Below are positions 1 through 5,498 of a stretch of 12,788 nt of DNA, in pieces. Source of the DNA: an uncultured Eubacteriales bacterium (GTDB taxonomy: Bacteria; Bacillota; Clostridia; Christensenellales; UBA1242); assembly GCA_900556185.1 (NCBI GenBank), contig USNN01000022.1, positions 1 through 12,788 on the forward strand, given 5' to 3'. The position numbers and the translations under genes are program-made. The notes beneath the pieces were generated by a model. It was given only the letters and a program-made list of their open reading frames with translations. It was not told the origin of the DNA and made no database searches. Position 1 is the stretch's first letter, and every line of letters begins with the position of its first letter.

Positions 1-1097
1 TAAGTAACCCTAAAAGCGGGGCGACCTATAAAAAGGTAATAATTGAAAACAAGGTGAATAGATATATGGTAAATTGTTTCACCGAGAAGCAATCGTTCAC
101 TAAAAATTTAGAGTGCGATAAACTTGGCGAATACCTTTATTCGTGCGGGGATAGTTTTAAGCAATTTAATATGTTTTCGGACGATACCGAGTTTATGATT
201 AAAATTTCTAAGTCAGGTAAAATATTTTATACTACGCAAAAACACAATAAAAATATAGTTATAACCACAGAAAACAACAGGGCGAAAAACTATATATTTA
301 CTGAAGGTGAAATTATTGAGCCACTTGTGGATATGGGAGTTTTTACCGCTGAAGGCAAAGTTGTTAAGTCTATGTTCGATAAATATAAGCAAATAAACAG
401 ATTTATTGAACTAATTGATGACTATGTGAAAAACAATAATTTATCTAAAATTAACATAATAGATTTTGGGTGCGGTAAATCTTATTTAACCTTTGTAGTT
501 TACTATTATTTTAAGTTTATAAAAAAGATAGATATAACAATGGTTGGGTTAGACCTTAAAGCAGATGTAATAAAAAAGTGTAACGATGCTGCAAGAAAAT
601 ATGGTTATAATTCATTGCGTTTTGAGCTAGGTGATATTAATGGATATAAACCTAATATGGATGTAGATATGATTATAACCTTGCACGCTTGTGATATAGC
701 CACCGATTATGCACTATTTAATGCAATAAATTGGAATGTGAAGATGATTTTTTCGGTGCCTTGTTGTCAGCACGAAATTAATAAACAAATAGAGTGTAAG
801 GCGTTACCAATAATAACAAGGTATGGGCTAGTAAAAGAACGGGTTTCATCTGATTTTACCGATATAATTAGGTGCAATTTACTTAAGGCTATGAACTATA
901 ATGTAGACCTAATTGAATTTGTCGGGTTTGAACATACGCCTAAAAATATACTAATTAGAGCCACTAAAACTCAGATACCAATAAAGACAAGAAAACAATA
1001 CCTAAAAGAAGTAACCGACCTAGAAGAATTTTTTGGTTTTCATCAAAAATTAAAAGAGTTACTAACAAGTAAATTTATAGAGGTTGGGGTATTATAA
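1..1097 (+). CDS. SAM-dependent methyltransferase (Methyltransf_32-like), 5' end outside window
   Basis: Class I SAM-dependent methyltransferase related to the PF13679 family (the METTL25/GSTCD group); the substrate of bacterial members is not known to me. Counting from the GTG at 54, the SAM-binding motif I is IIDFGCGKSYLTF (residues 135-147), an acidic motif II follows at GLDLKADVIKKC, and the family signature HACDIATD plus PCCQHE follows near residues 209-238. The frame stays open leftwards to position 3, and the residues read there (SNPKSGATYKKVIIENK) continue the N-terminal pattern I know from this family, so the start lies upstream of the window. The GTG at 54 and the ATG at 66 (AAGGTGA at 51-57, 8 nt before it) are internal codons that only look like starts. 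The stop is TAA. Domain call firm; biological role unknown. Confidence 0.85.
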   Translation, partial: SNPKSGATYKKVIIENKVNRYMVNCFTEKQSFTKNLECDKLGEYLYSCGDSFKQFNMFSDDTEFMIKISKSGKIFYTTQKHNKNIVITTENNRAKNYIFTEGEIIEPLVDMGVFTAEGKVVKSMFDKYKQINRFIELIDDYVKNNNLSKINIIDFGCGKSYLTFVVYYYFKFIKKIDITMVGLDLKADVIKKCNDAARKYGYNSLRFELGDINGYKPNMDVDMIITLHACDIATDYALFNAINWNVKMIFSVPCCQHEINKQIECKALPIITRYGLVKERVSSDFTDIIRCNLLKAMNYNVDLIEFVGFEHTPKNILIRATKTQIPIKTRKQYLKEVTDLEEFFGFHQKLKELLTSKFIEVGVL

Positions 1098-1116
1098 AAG
1101 AATATAATTTTGGTTC

Positions 1117-1145
1117 TTGACAAATTTTATAATTTATTGTATAAT
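1117..1145 (+). promoter_or_regulatory. Consensus sigma-A promoter for small RNA/leader
   Basis: TTGACA at 1117-1122, 17-nt spacer, TATAAT at 1140-1145: a perfect consensus housekeeping promoter. Expected transcription start is near 1152. The first things downstream are a short inverted repeat and a repeat-containing, ORF-free stretch that ends at a strong terminator. Confidence 0.85.
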
Positions 1146-1150
1146 TGAAT

Positions 1151-1167
1151 TGTACTAAAGAAGTACA
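1151..1167. repeat. Inverted repeat at the transcription start (operator or 5' hairpin)
   Basis: TGTACT (1151-1156), 5-nt centre, AGTACA (1162-1167) form a perfect 6-bp inverted repeat starting 6 nt after the -10 box. It covers the predicted transcription start. It could be a repressor operator or a small 5' hairpin that protects the RNA; the sequence does not tell which. Confidence 0.5.
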
Positions 1168-1216
1168 AAAGAAATACAGAAGACAAATTTACAAAATACA
1201 AAAGAAATACAGAAGA
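1164..1216 (+). repeat. Two copies of a 20-bp direct repeat in the leader RNA
   Basis: TACAAAAGAAATACAGAAGA occurs at 1164-1183 and again, identical, at 1197-1216 (offset 33 nt). A third TACAAAA sits at 1190-1196. The stretch is almost free of U and should be unstructured, so in an RNA it would offer two identical single-stranded sites for a protein or an antisense RNA. Confidence 0.8.
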
Positions 1217-1230
1217 AAAACAAAAGATAA

Positions 1231-1270
1231 AACCCTTTTATTTGAAGTCCAAATAAAAGGGTTATTTTTT
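1231..1270 (+). terminator. Strong intrinsic terminator, perfect 14-bp stem
   Basis: AACCCTTTTATTTG (1231-1244), 5-nt loop, CAAATAAAAGGGTT (1250-1263), then A and six T. On the opposite strand the stem is followed by the weaker TTATCTTTT, so it may also stop transcripts coming leftwards from the DUF1540 gene. Confidence 0.9.
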
Positions 1271-1280
1271 AGGGTAAGGT

Positions 1281-1430
1281 ATGAAAGAAGATAAAGAACT
1301 AACCGAAAAAGAAAAGAAAGATAAAAAGAAGAAAAAAGATTTAAAGCAAAAAAGAGTGCTAGAAAAACAAAAATATTATGACTACTATGACGATGTTAAA
1401 AGTTTCTCTAGAGATAACGGTGAGTGGTAA
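1281..1430 (+). CDS. 49-residue lysine-rich small protein, unknown
   Basis: An ATG-started frame of 49 codons ends in TAA. AGGG (1271-1274) lies 6 nt before the ATG as a modest ribosome site. The first ~31 residues are almost all charged (runs of K with E and D, e.g. KKDKKKKKDLKQKR), followed by a tyrosine/aspartate patch (YYDYYDDV) and the ending RDNGEW. There is no membrane segment or signal peptide. Such a tail could bind nucleic acid or the ribosome, but no family is recognised. The gene lies just after the terminator at 1231-1270, so it needs read-through or an unseen promoter. Its stop codon directly abuts the stop of the opposing DUF1540 gene. It could be a chance frame in A-rich DNA. 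Confidence 0.5.
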   Translation: MKEDKELTEKEKKDKKKKKDLKQKRVLEKQKYYDYYDDVKSFSRDNGEW

Positions 1431-1721
1431 TTAGTCGGCAAGAAAAGTTTCACAAGTCGCTGTGTTGTCTAGGTCGCCAACTGTTATGCCATTTGCTATA
1501 CACATTCCATCTTTAGAAAATAAACAATTTGCAGTGCAATTTACAAATGTGTTTGGTCTTACTAGTGGTTGAGCGATCTCATCGGCGTATTCAGCGTCAG
1601 ATGGGTCGGTTTTTTTGAAACTAGAACAAACAGTGTTGTGGCTAACAGTAATTTCGTCTGCCTTGCAATTGCAGTTGCAGTTAAATTTGCAGGTGGTGCA
1701 TTTACATTTTAAATCTACCAT
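1431..1721 (-). CDS. DUF1540 protein with two Cys-rich modules
   Basis: A 96-residue protein with two tandem DUF1540-like (PF07561) modules. Cys 8, 11, 19 and 32 of the first line up with Cys 62, 66, 74 and 90 of the second, each with the hallmark C-x-A-x-x-I and a final C-x-x-F (VCSSF, TCETF). The first module carries extra cysteines (6, 15, 17). The pattern suggests a small metal-binding fold. DUF1540 has no assigned function; it is common in spore-forming Bacillota. The start is fixed by AGGAGGTAA (1729-1737, minus strand) 7 nt before the ATG. The gene is divergent from rplI. No terminator follows it before the opposing 49-codon ORF, so its transcript probably runs antisense through that ORF. 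Confidence 0.85.
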   Translation of the reverse strand: MVDLKCKCTTCKFNCNCNCKADEITVSHNTVCSSFKKTDPSDAEYADEIAQPLVRPNTFVNCTANCLFSKDGMCIANGITVGDLDNTATCETFLAD

Positions 1722-1745
1722 AATTTTTTACCTCCTAGGGTTAGT

Positions 1746-1773
1746 ATTGTCAAAAATTATGCAAGTTAGACAA
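1746..1773 (-). promoter_or_regulatory. Possible promoter of the DUF1540 gene (weak)
   Basis: On the minus strand TTGTCT (1768-1773) and GACAAT (1746-1751) stand 16 nt apart; each matches consensus at four of six positions. It is the best of several poor candidates in the divergent gap to rplI. Confidence 0.25.
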
Positions 1774-1791
1774 TTTAGTTTTGGTGCTTGG

Positions 1792-1820
1792 TTGACAAAT
1801 TTGACTAATATTGTTAAAAT
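1792..1820 (+). promoter_or_regulatory. rplI promoter
   Basis: TTGACA (1792-1797), 17-nt spacer, TAAAAT (1815-1820). Transcription should start near 1827, right at the ribosome site, leaving a leader of about 14 nt. There is no room for an autoregulatory leader structure. Confidence 0.8.
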
Positions 1821-1840
1821 TAACAAAGAGGAGAAATAAT

Positions 1841-2281
1841 ATGAAAGTTATTTTGAAAAAAATGGTTAAAAATGTTGGCAGAGCTGGGGATGTTGTTAAT
1901 GTATCTGATGGTTATGCTAAAAACTTTTTATTTAAGCAAGACCTTGCAATTCCAGCAACTGCAGAAAATATGAATGTAAACAACATTCAAAAGCAAGCCG
2001 AAGCCAGAGCAAAGGCAGAAGCAAAAGCCGAAGCAATTGAACTAGCTAGAGTGTTAAAAAATGTTACTGTTACAGTTAAAGCAACTATAGGCAAAAATGG
2101 AAACCTATTTGGTTCGGTAACCAATAAAGAAATTAGCGAAGAACTACTTAAACTTGGCTACAATGTAGACAAAAAGAAAATTGTTTTAAGCGAACCAATT
2201 AAAACTTTAGGAACATATAAGGTTGCATTAAAATTATACCCAGAAGTATCGGGCGAACTTAATGTTGTGGTAGAAGGGTAA
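1841..2281 (+). CDS. rplI: 50S ribosomal protein bL9
   Basis: Binds domain V of 23S rRNA near the L1 stalk and affects frame maintenance. At 146 residues it is close to the E. coli length (149). The N-terminal RNA-binding domain shows the family signature VGRAGDVVNVSDGYAKNFLF; a long alanine/glutamate/lysine helix follows at about residues 41-75 (KQAEARAKAEAKAEAIELA). The C-terminal domain contains KNGNLFGSVTNKEI and ends ELNVVVEG. The ATG at 1841 is chosen over an in-frame TTG at 1811 because AGAGGAGA (1827-1834) is correctly spaced and the TTG would precede the transcription start. The gene stands alone with its own promoter and terminator, not next to rpsR/ssb, dnaB or gdpP as often seen. 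Confidence 0.97.
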   Translation: MKVILKKMVKNVGRAGDVVNVSDGYAKNFLFKQDLAIPATAENMNVNNIQKQAEARAKAEAKAEAIELARVLKNVTVTVKATIGKNGNLFGSVTNKEISEELLKLGYNVDKKKIVLSEPIKTLGTYKVALKLYPEVSGELNVVVEG

Positions 2282-2291
2282 ATATAAAAAT

Positions 2292-2328
2292 TTGTCTAGT
2301 GTGTTATTTCATTAGACAATTTTTTTTT
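2292..2328 (+). terminator. rplI terminator
   Basis: TTGTCTAGTG (2292-2301), 8-nt loop, CATTAGACAA (2310-2319): a 10-bp stem with one G-U pair, followed by nine T. The distal arm contains the -35 box of the next promoter. Confidence 0.9.
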
Positions 2329-2341
2329 AATGTGATACAAT
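2313..2341 (+). promoter_or_regulatory. Promoter of the membrane protein/DUF1858 unit, embedded in the rplI terminator
   Basis: TAGACA (2313-2318, five of six matches) lies in the 3' arm of the rplI terminator. After 17 nt comes TACAAT (2336-2341), preceded by TGA, which makes an extended -10. Predicted start is near 2348, about 23 nt before the ATG. Confidence 0.65.
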
Positions 2342-2370
2342 AAATTTAATATTACATTATGGAGAAATAT

Positions 2371-3498
2371 ATGGACCTATTTGAATTATTAAGAACGGCT
2401 TTTAAAGTTGTTGCAAGTGGGCTAACCCAAAACATATTAATTATAATTGGAATGTCTGCACTTTTACTTATGGTTGTTTGGGGCGTAATTAGTTTATGCT
2501 GTAACTCTATGGTTAGGTTTTCTAGAAACTGCCGAGTTATGATAAAGTATTTGCGAGAAAACACCTTAACTAAAGAAAACTATTCGGCTTTTATTGCAAT
2601 TATGAAAAACTTTCCAGTTGAAATGCGTTTTGCTTGGAAACAATACGAAACTAAACTAACTGGCAATGCTGGTGATTACCTTAAAAAGCAAGACTGTTTA
2701 GAATCTCCAATTATGGGTGGTTTGCAAAAACAAAACAGATCGCTTATGCGAACAGCAATTTGTATTGTTGTGCTTGTTTTGTCGGTATTTTCTATTGCAA
2801 TTATTGGTGTGAACACCAGTGCGGGAACTACAAACGCTCCACTTTCTACTGGGTTACTTGCAGATAGTTTTATTGTGCCACTTATAGCACTAACTTTGCT
2901 TATGATAAACTACTATATTTACACAAATATCCGTAACCAAGAATACAGAACTGCTTGCGATTACTTTTTTGACCTTGTGGATGTATTAAATGAAAGAGTA
3001 GATTTGTCGTCTATATTTGCTGAAAACTCTAGAAGTATTGGGCTTATTAGCAATGTTTATACCAATGAAACTTTAGAACAATTATCAATAGAAGCCAGAA
3101 AGCGAAGAAACAATAAAAATGTGGCAGAAGTTAGAGTTGGTAAGCCTAGCATAACTCCATTTGAAAAGGGTGTGCTTGGCAAAGAAAACAACACAAAGAT
3201 GGCTGAAAATGTGATGGAAACGAACCTTACTCCAGTTTCTAATAAGTTGTCTGCTCCAAATAATGACATTGCGTTAGACACAAATATAGATAGTAACTTT
3301 AAAATTAGAAACGAGGTTCATTTTGTTGAAGTTGTTAACTGTGTTGAAGTGCTACTTTCAAGAGCAGAAACCGAAACAAACCCAGTTAAAAAGCAGGCAA
3401 TAGAAAAAGAAGTGAATACACTAATTAAAGCCTTAACTGAGTATAAGCAAAAAGCAAAAAAGAATAAAAAGACTGCAAAAGCAGAAGATAAAAAATAA
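2371..3498 (+). CDS. Three-helix membrane protein with lysine-rich cytoplasmic tail, unknown function
   Basis: A 375-residue protein I cannot assign to a family. Hydrophobic helices lie near residues 21-43, 128-147 and 165-184. The 45-127 loop is rich in Arg and Lys and so should be cytoplasmic. The loop 148-164 has almost no charge and should face out. Residues 185-375 are soluble: a helical part (about 185-245), a low-complexity linker (250-310), and a final helix/coiled-coil ending in KAKKNKKTAKAEDKK. N-out, large cytoplasmic loop, tight helical hairpin, cytoplasmic tail is the topology of the MotA/ExbB/TolQ family, but I see no clear sequence signature for it. The ATG at 2371 is chosen because GGAGA (2361-2365) lies 5 nt upstream; an earlier in-frame ATG at 2359 overlaps that site. 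It is co-transcribed with the DUF1858 gene 12 nt downstream. Confidence 0.8.
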   Translation: MDLFELLRTAFKVVASGLTQNILIIIGMSALLLMVVWGVISLCCNSMVRFSRNCRVMIKYLRENTLTKENYSAFIAIMKNFPVEMRFAWKQYETKLTGNAGDYLKKQDCLESPIMGGLQKQNRSLMRTAICIVVLVLSVFSIAIIGVNTSAGTTNAPLSTGLLADSFIVPLIALTLLMINYYIYTNIRNQEYRTACDYFFDLVDVLNERVDLSSIFAENSRSIGLISNVYTNETLEQLSIEARKRRNNKNVAEVRVGKPSITPFEKGVLGKENNTKMAENVMETNLTPVSNKLSAPNNDIALDTNIDSNFKIRNEVHFVEVVNCVEVLLSRAETETNPVKKQAIEKEVNTLIKALTEYKQKAKKNKKTAKAEDKK

Positions 3499-3510
3499 AG
3501 GGAGAAAATT

Positions 3511-3711
3511 ATGAAAAAGAAAACAGTTTTTAAAAAGACTAATACAATTGAAGAAGTTTTAACAACTGACCCAAATACCGAAGCAATTTTATTGGGTTTT
3601 GGTTTGCACTGCTTGGGTTGCCCTTGCAGTAGAGCCGAAACACTAGAAGAAGCTTGCATGGTTCACGGCGTTGATGTTAACTTGCTAGTTGAAAAATTAA
3701 ATAACAGATAA
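3511..3711 (+). CDS. DUF1858 / hybrid-cluster-associated redox-disulfide domain protein
   Basis: A 66-residue single-domain protein of the DUF1858 type (PF08984; the redox-disulfide domain often found with hybrid cluster proteins). Family features are the opening TIEEVLTTDP, the core LGFGLHCLGCPCS (Cys 34, 37, 39) and the ending ETLEEACMVHGVDVNLLVEKLN. The C-x2-C pair is the proposed redox or metal site. The usual form is G-x-H-C-x-G-C, so Cys 39 is an extra thiol. The ribosome site GGGAGA (3500-3505) is 5 nt before the ATG. It is the second gene of the unit starting at 2371; no hybrid cluster protein gene is in the window, so its redox partner is not apparent. Confidence 0.9.
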   Translation: MKKKTVFKKTNTIEEVLTTDPNTEAILLGFGLHCLGCPCSRAETLEEACMVHGVDVNLLVEKLNNR

Positions 3712-3712
3712 T

Positions 3713-3753
3713 ATTAAACCACCCTAGCGAGTCTTGCTAGGGTGGTTTAATTT
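3713..3753 (+). terminator. Long hairpin after the DUF1858 gene
   Basis: A perfect ~16-bp stem: TTAAACCACCCTAGC (3714-3728), 7-nt loop, GCTAGGGTGGTTTAA (3736-3750). It starts within 2 nt of the stop codon. Only TTT follows, so it may mainly protect the 3' end or pause polymerase before the second hairpin; it could act on either strand. Confidence 0.7.
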
Positions 3754-3788
3754 AAAAAGTCATAAGCTAAATAACTTATGACTTTTTT
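3754..3788. terminator. Bidirectional terminator between DUF1858 gene and glyS
   Basis: AAAAAGTCATAAG (3754-3766), 8-nt loop, CTTATGACTTTTTT (3775-3788). The stem has A-runs on one side and T-runs on the other, so it gives a U-tract on both strands. It serves the rightward unit and, on the minus strand, glyS, whose stop codon is only 5 bp away. Confidence 0.85.
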
Positions 3789-3792
3789 ATTA

Positions 3793-5160
3793 TTAAAATT
3801 GAATTTTTGGAAGGATGTATGATGGTAGGTCGTTTATGTTTAGTCTGATTTGTTCCATTGTATCACGGTCTCTTATGGTTACAGTGTTGTCTTCTAGAGT
3901 ATCGAAGTCTATTGTAACGCACCAAGGGGTTCCAATTTCGTCTTGACGACGGTATCTTTTACCAATTGAACCTGCTTCGTCGTAGTCGCACATAAAGTAT
4001 TTAGATAAAGTGTTGTAAACTTCTTTTGCCTTTTCAGATAGGTTCTTTTGTAAAGGAAGAATTGCAACCTTGTATGGAGCAATAACTGGGTTAAAGTGCA
4101 TAACCACACGAGTATCGTTTTCTAGTTTTTGTTCTTCGTAGGCTTCACATAAAAGTGCTAGAGTTAATCTATCGGCACCAATTGAATATTCAATTACGGT
4201 TGGGGTAAATTTTTCATTGGTGTATGGGTCTAGGTATTGCATATTTTTGCCTGAGTATTCTTGATGACGAGATAGGTCCCAAGTTCCACGATGGTGAATA
4301 CCATTTAATTCTTGCCAGCCAATAGGGAAGTTGTATTGAATATCGCAAGCACATTTTGCATAGTGTGCAAGTTTATCATGGTCGTGGAAACGAAGTTTAT
4401 CAGCGCTTAAGCCTAAGTCTTCAACAAACTTTAATGCTTTTTCTTTGTTTTCTGCATAAATATTTAAACTATCTTTATCGTTGCAGAAGGTTTGAAGTTC
4501 CATTTGTTCAAATTCTACAGTTCTAAACAAGAAGTTGCCTGGGGTAATTTCGTTTCTGAAACTTTTACCTACTTGAGCAATAGAAAATGGTAGCTTTGCT
4601 CTTGCTGTTCGTTGAACATTTAAAAAGTTTACATATTCACCTTGGCAGGTTTCTGGACGCAAGTAAACTGTGTCGGTTTCGCCACAAATTGTGCCTCTGC
4701 TGGTTGTGAACATTGGGTTAAACTTTCTTATTGGAGTCCAATCTGCTTTGCCACAGTTTGGGCATTTTATATTGTGTTCACGGATGTAGTTTTCCATTTC
4801 TTCGTTGGTCATAGCCTCAGCAGAAACGGTGCCTTTAGAGTAGTTTTCTATAATTGTGTCGGCTCGGTGACGGGTTTTGCAGTTTTTGCAATCCATTTTA
4901 GGGTCGCCAAAGTTTTGAACGTGACCGCTTGCTTCCCAAGTCTTTGGGTTCATTAAAATTGCACAGTCTACGCCGTATGAGTTTGGGTCTTCTTGAACAA
5001 ATCTTTTCCACCAAGCTCTTTTAATGTTGTTTTTAAGTTCTACGCCAACTGGACCAAAATCCCAAGTGTTGGCAAAGCCACCATATATTTCACTGCCTTG
5101 AAACACAAACCCACGTGATTTACATAGGTTTACAATGGTGTCCATAGTTAATTTTTCCAT
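3793..5160 (-). CDS. glyS: Glycine--tRNA ligase, single-chain alpha2 type
   Basis: Charges tRNA-Gly with glycine using ATP in the cytoplasm; class II synthetase of the homodimeric GlyQS type, not the alpha2-beta2 type. It has 455 residues, normal for this type. Motif 1 region: YGGFANTWDFGPVGVELKNN (26-45). Two CxxC pairs (CKNC 91-94, CPNC 133-136) form a likely zinc knuckle in the insertion. Motif 2 is SFRNEITPGNFLFRTVEFEQ (200-219), motif 3 VIEYSIGADRLTLALL (322-337), and the anticodon-binding domain begins near APYKVAILPL (361). Slight deviations from the forms I know best are RPETCQGEYVNF (usually RPETAQGIFVNF) and ELNGIHHRGTWDL; the second is within known bacterial variation. The start is set by AGGAGGTAA (5164-5172, minus). 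Expression is controlled by the upstream T-box. Confidence 0.97.
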   Translation of the reverse strand: MEKLTMDTIVNLCKSRGFVFQGSEIYGGFANTWDFGPVGVELKNNIKRAWWKRFVQEDPNSYGVDCAILMNPKTWEASGHVQNFGDPKMDCKNCKTRHRADTIIENYSKGTVSAEAMTNEEMENYIREHNIKCPNCGKADWTPIRKFNPMFTTSRGTICGETDTVYLRPETCQGEYVNFLNVQRTARAKLPFSIAQVGKSFRNEITPGNFLFRTVEFEQMELQTFCNDKDSLNIYAENKEKALKFVEDLGLSADKLRFHDHDKLAHYAKCACDIQYNFPIGWQELNGIHHRGTWDLSRHQEYSGKNMQYLDPYTNEKFTPTVIEYSIGADRLTLALLCEAYEEQKLENDTRVVMHFNPVIAPYKVAILPLQKNLSEKAKEVYNTLSKYFMCDYDEAGSIGKRYRRQDEIGTPWCVTIDFDTLEDNTVTIRDRDTMEQIRLNINDLPSYILPKIQF

Positions 5161-5374
5161 AAATTACCTCCTAAATATAAAAACGCCCCTTACTAGAAAA
5201 CTATCTTTCTAGCAAGGGACGATAATATCTTTACCGCGGTTCCACCCTTATTGGTGATTATTCACCCAACTTTTTCCTTTTATTTCGCCAAAGGGGCAGG
5301 CGAGCAACATTTTATTGCCTCGATTAACTTTTTTCGCCACAAAAAGTTTAAAGAATTTTTCTTTACCGATTTAT
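5161..5374 (-). promoter_or_regulatory. T-box riboswitch leader, tRNA-Gly responsive
   Basis: Read on the minus strand, AAGGGTGGAACCGCGG (5234-5249) is the T-box signature. Its bulge UGGA can pair with the UCCA end of a tRNA with discriminator U73, which fits tRNA-Gly. AAGGG of the T-box can pair with CCCTT (5214-5218), which is also the 5' arm of the terminator: the classic antiterminator/terminator choice. Stem III is the hairpin at 5251-5269, immediately upstream. The stem I region (about 5270-5374) is short and AT-rich, and I see no stem II, as in known compact glyQS T-boxes. GGC glycine triplets occur in three places (GTGGCGA, GAGGCAA, TTGGCGA on the minus strand); I could not decide which is the specifier. 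Uncharged tRNA-Gly should permit glyS transcription. Confidence 0.95.
5179..5221 (-). terminator. T-box regulated terminator of glyS
   Basis: On the minus strand a 16-bp stem (5206-5221 with 5184-5199, two wobble pairs, 6-nt loop) is followed by TTTTT. Its 5' arm contains the CCCTT shared with the antiterminator. Confidence 0.9.
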
Positions 5375-5380
5375 ACTAAA

Positions 5381-5409
5381 ATTATAGTCCTTAGCAGACT
5401 TATTGTCAA
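5381..5409 (-). promoter_or_regulatory. glyS promoter, perfect consensus
   Basis: On the minus strand TTGACA (5404-5409), 17-nt spacer, TATAAT (5381-5386). Initiation is expected near 5374. A strong constitutive promoter fits control by termination further down rather than at initiation. Confidence 0.9.
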
Positions 5410-5449
5410 GCGTTAACTAAAATTTCACAAAAATAAAGCAAAAATTGTA

Positions 5450-5479
5450 TTCACAAATCGCCTTTTGTTGTGGTATACT
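5450..5479 (+). promoter_or_regulatory. Promoter of the ABC-like/FtsX-like pair
   Basis: TTCACA (5450-5455, five of six matches), 18-nt spacer, TATACT (5474-5479), preceded by TGG for an extended -10. Predicted start near 5486, a 13-nt leader. It is divergent from the glyS promoter, with about 40 bp between the two -35 boxes. Confidence 0.65.
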
Positions 5480-5498
5480 AAATCTGTTGGAGAAAGTT

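Larger units (their letters stand above)
1152..1270 (+). ncRNA. Candidate ~119-nt small RNA or attenuated leader
   Basis: Bounded by a perfect promoter and a strong intrinsic terminator, with no ATG- or GTG-started reading frame of any length inside. The RNA would carry a short 5' hairpin, about 60 nt of A-rich single strand containing the 20-nt repeat twice, and the terminator stem. Two readings fit: a free-standing trans-acting RNA, or a leader whose terminator controls read-through into the 49-codon ORF that starts 10 nt after the U-tract. I recognise no Rfam class. I saw no obvious alternative pairing to the terminator arm within the leader, which slightly favours the free-standing RNA. 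Confidence 0.5.

Noticed and set aside
1164..1216. The two 20-bp repeats as the start of a CRISPR array
   Set aside because: Only two copies with a 13-nt gap, A-rich, no cas genes, and placed between a promoter and a terminator. A repeat inside an RNA or leader explains it better.
1231..1270. The hairpin as terminator of the methyltransferase gene only
   Set aside because: It lies 134 bp after that stop codon and a consensus promoter stands between, so its main job is more likely to end the small RNA, although it may end both.
1725..1753. Minus-strand TTGACA (1748-1753) with TAAAAA (1725-1730) as the DUF1540 promoter
   Set aside because: The -10 would overlap the region between the AGGAGG site and the ATG, so the transcript would begin at or inside the start codon and lose its ribosome site.
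1615..1839. 74-codon plus-strand frame across the DUF1540 gene and the rplI promoter
   Set aside because: No ribosome site, antisense to a clear DUF1540 gene, and it reads through the rplI promoter and start region.
2371..3498. ZorA-like (Zorya) or other anti-phage stator protein
   Set aside because: Only the topology is suggestive. There is no ZorB-like partner with a peptidoglycan-binding domain, no nuclease or helicase partner, and no MotA signature I can point to.
3318..3659. 113-codon minus-strand frame over the end of the membrane protein and the DUF1858 gene
   Set aside because: It is the antisense shadow of a lysine-rich coding region (giving Phe/Leu/Ser runs) and overlaps two supported genes.
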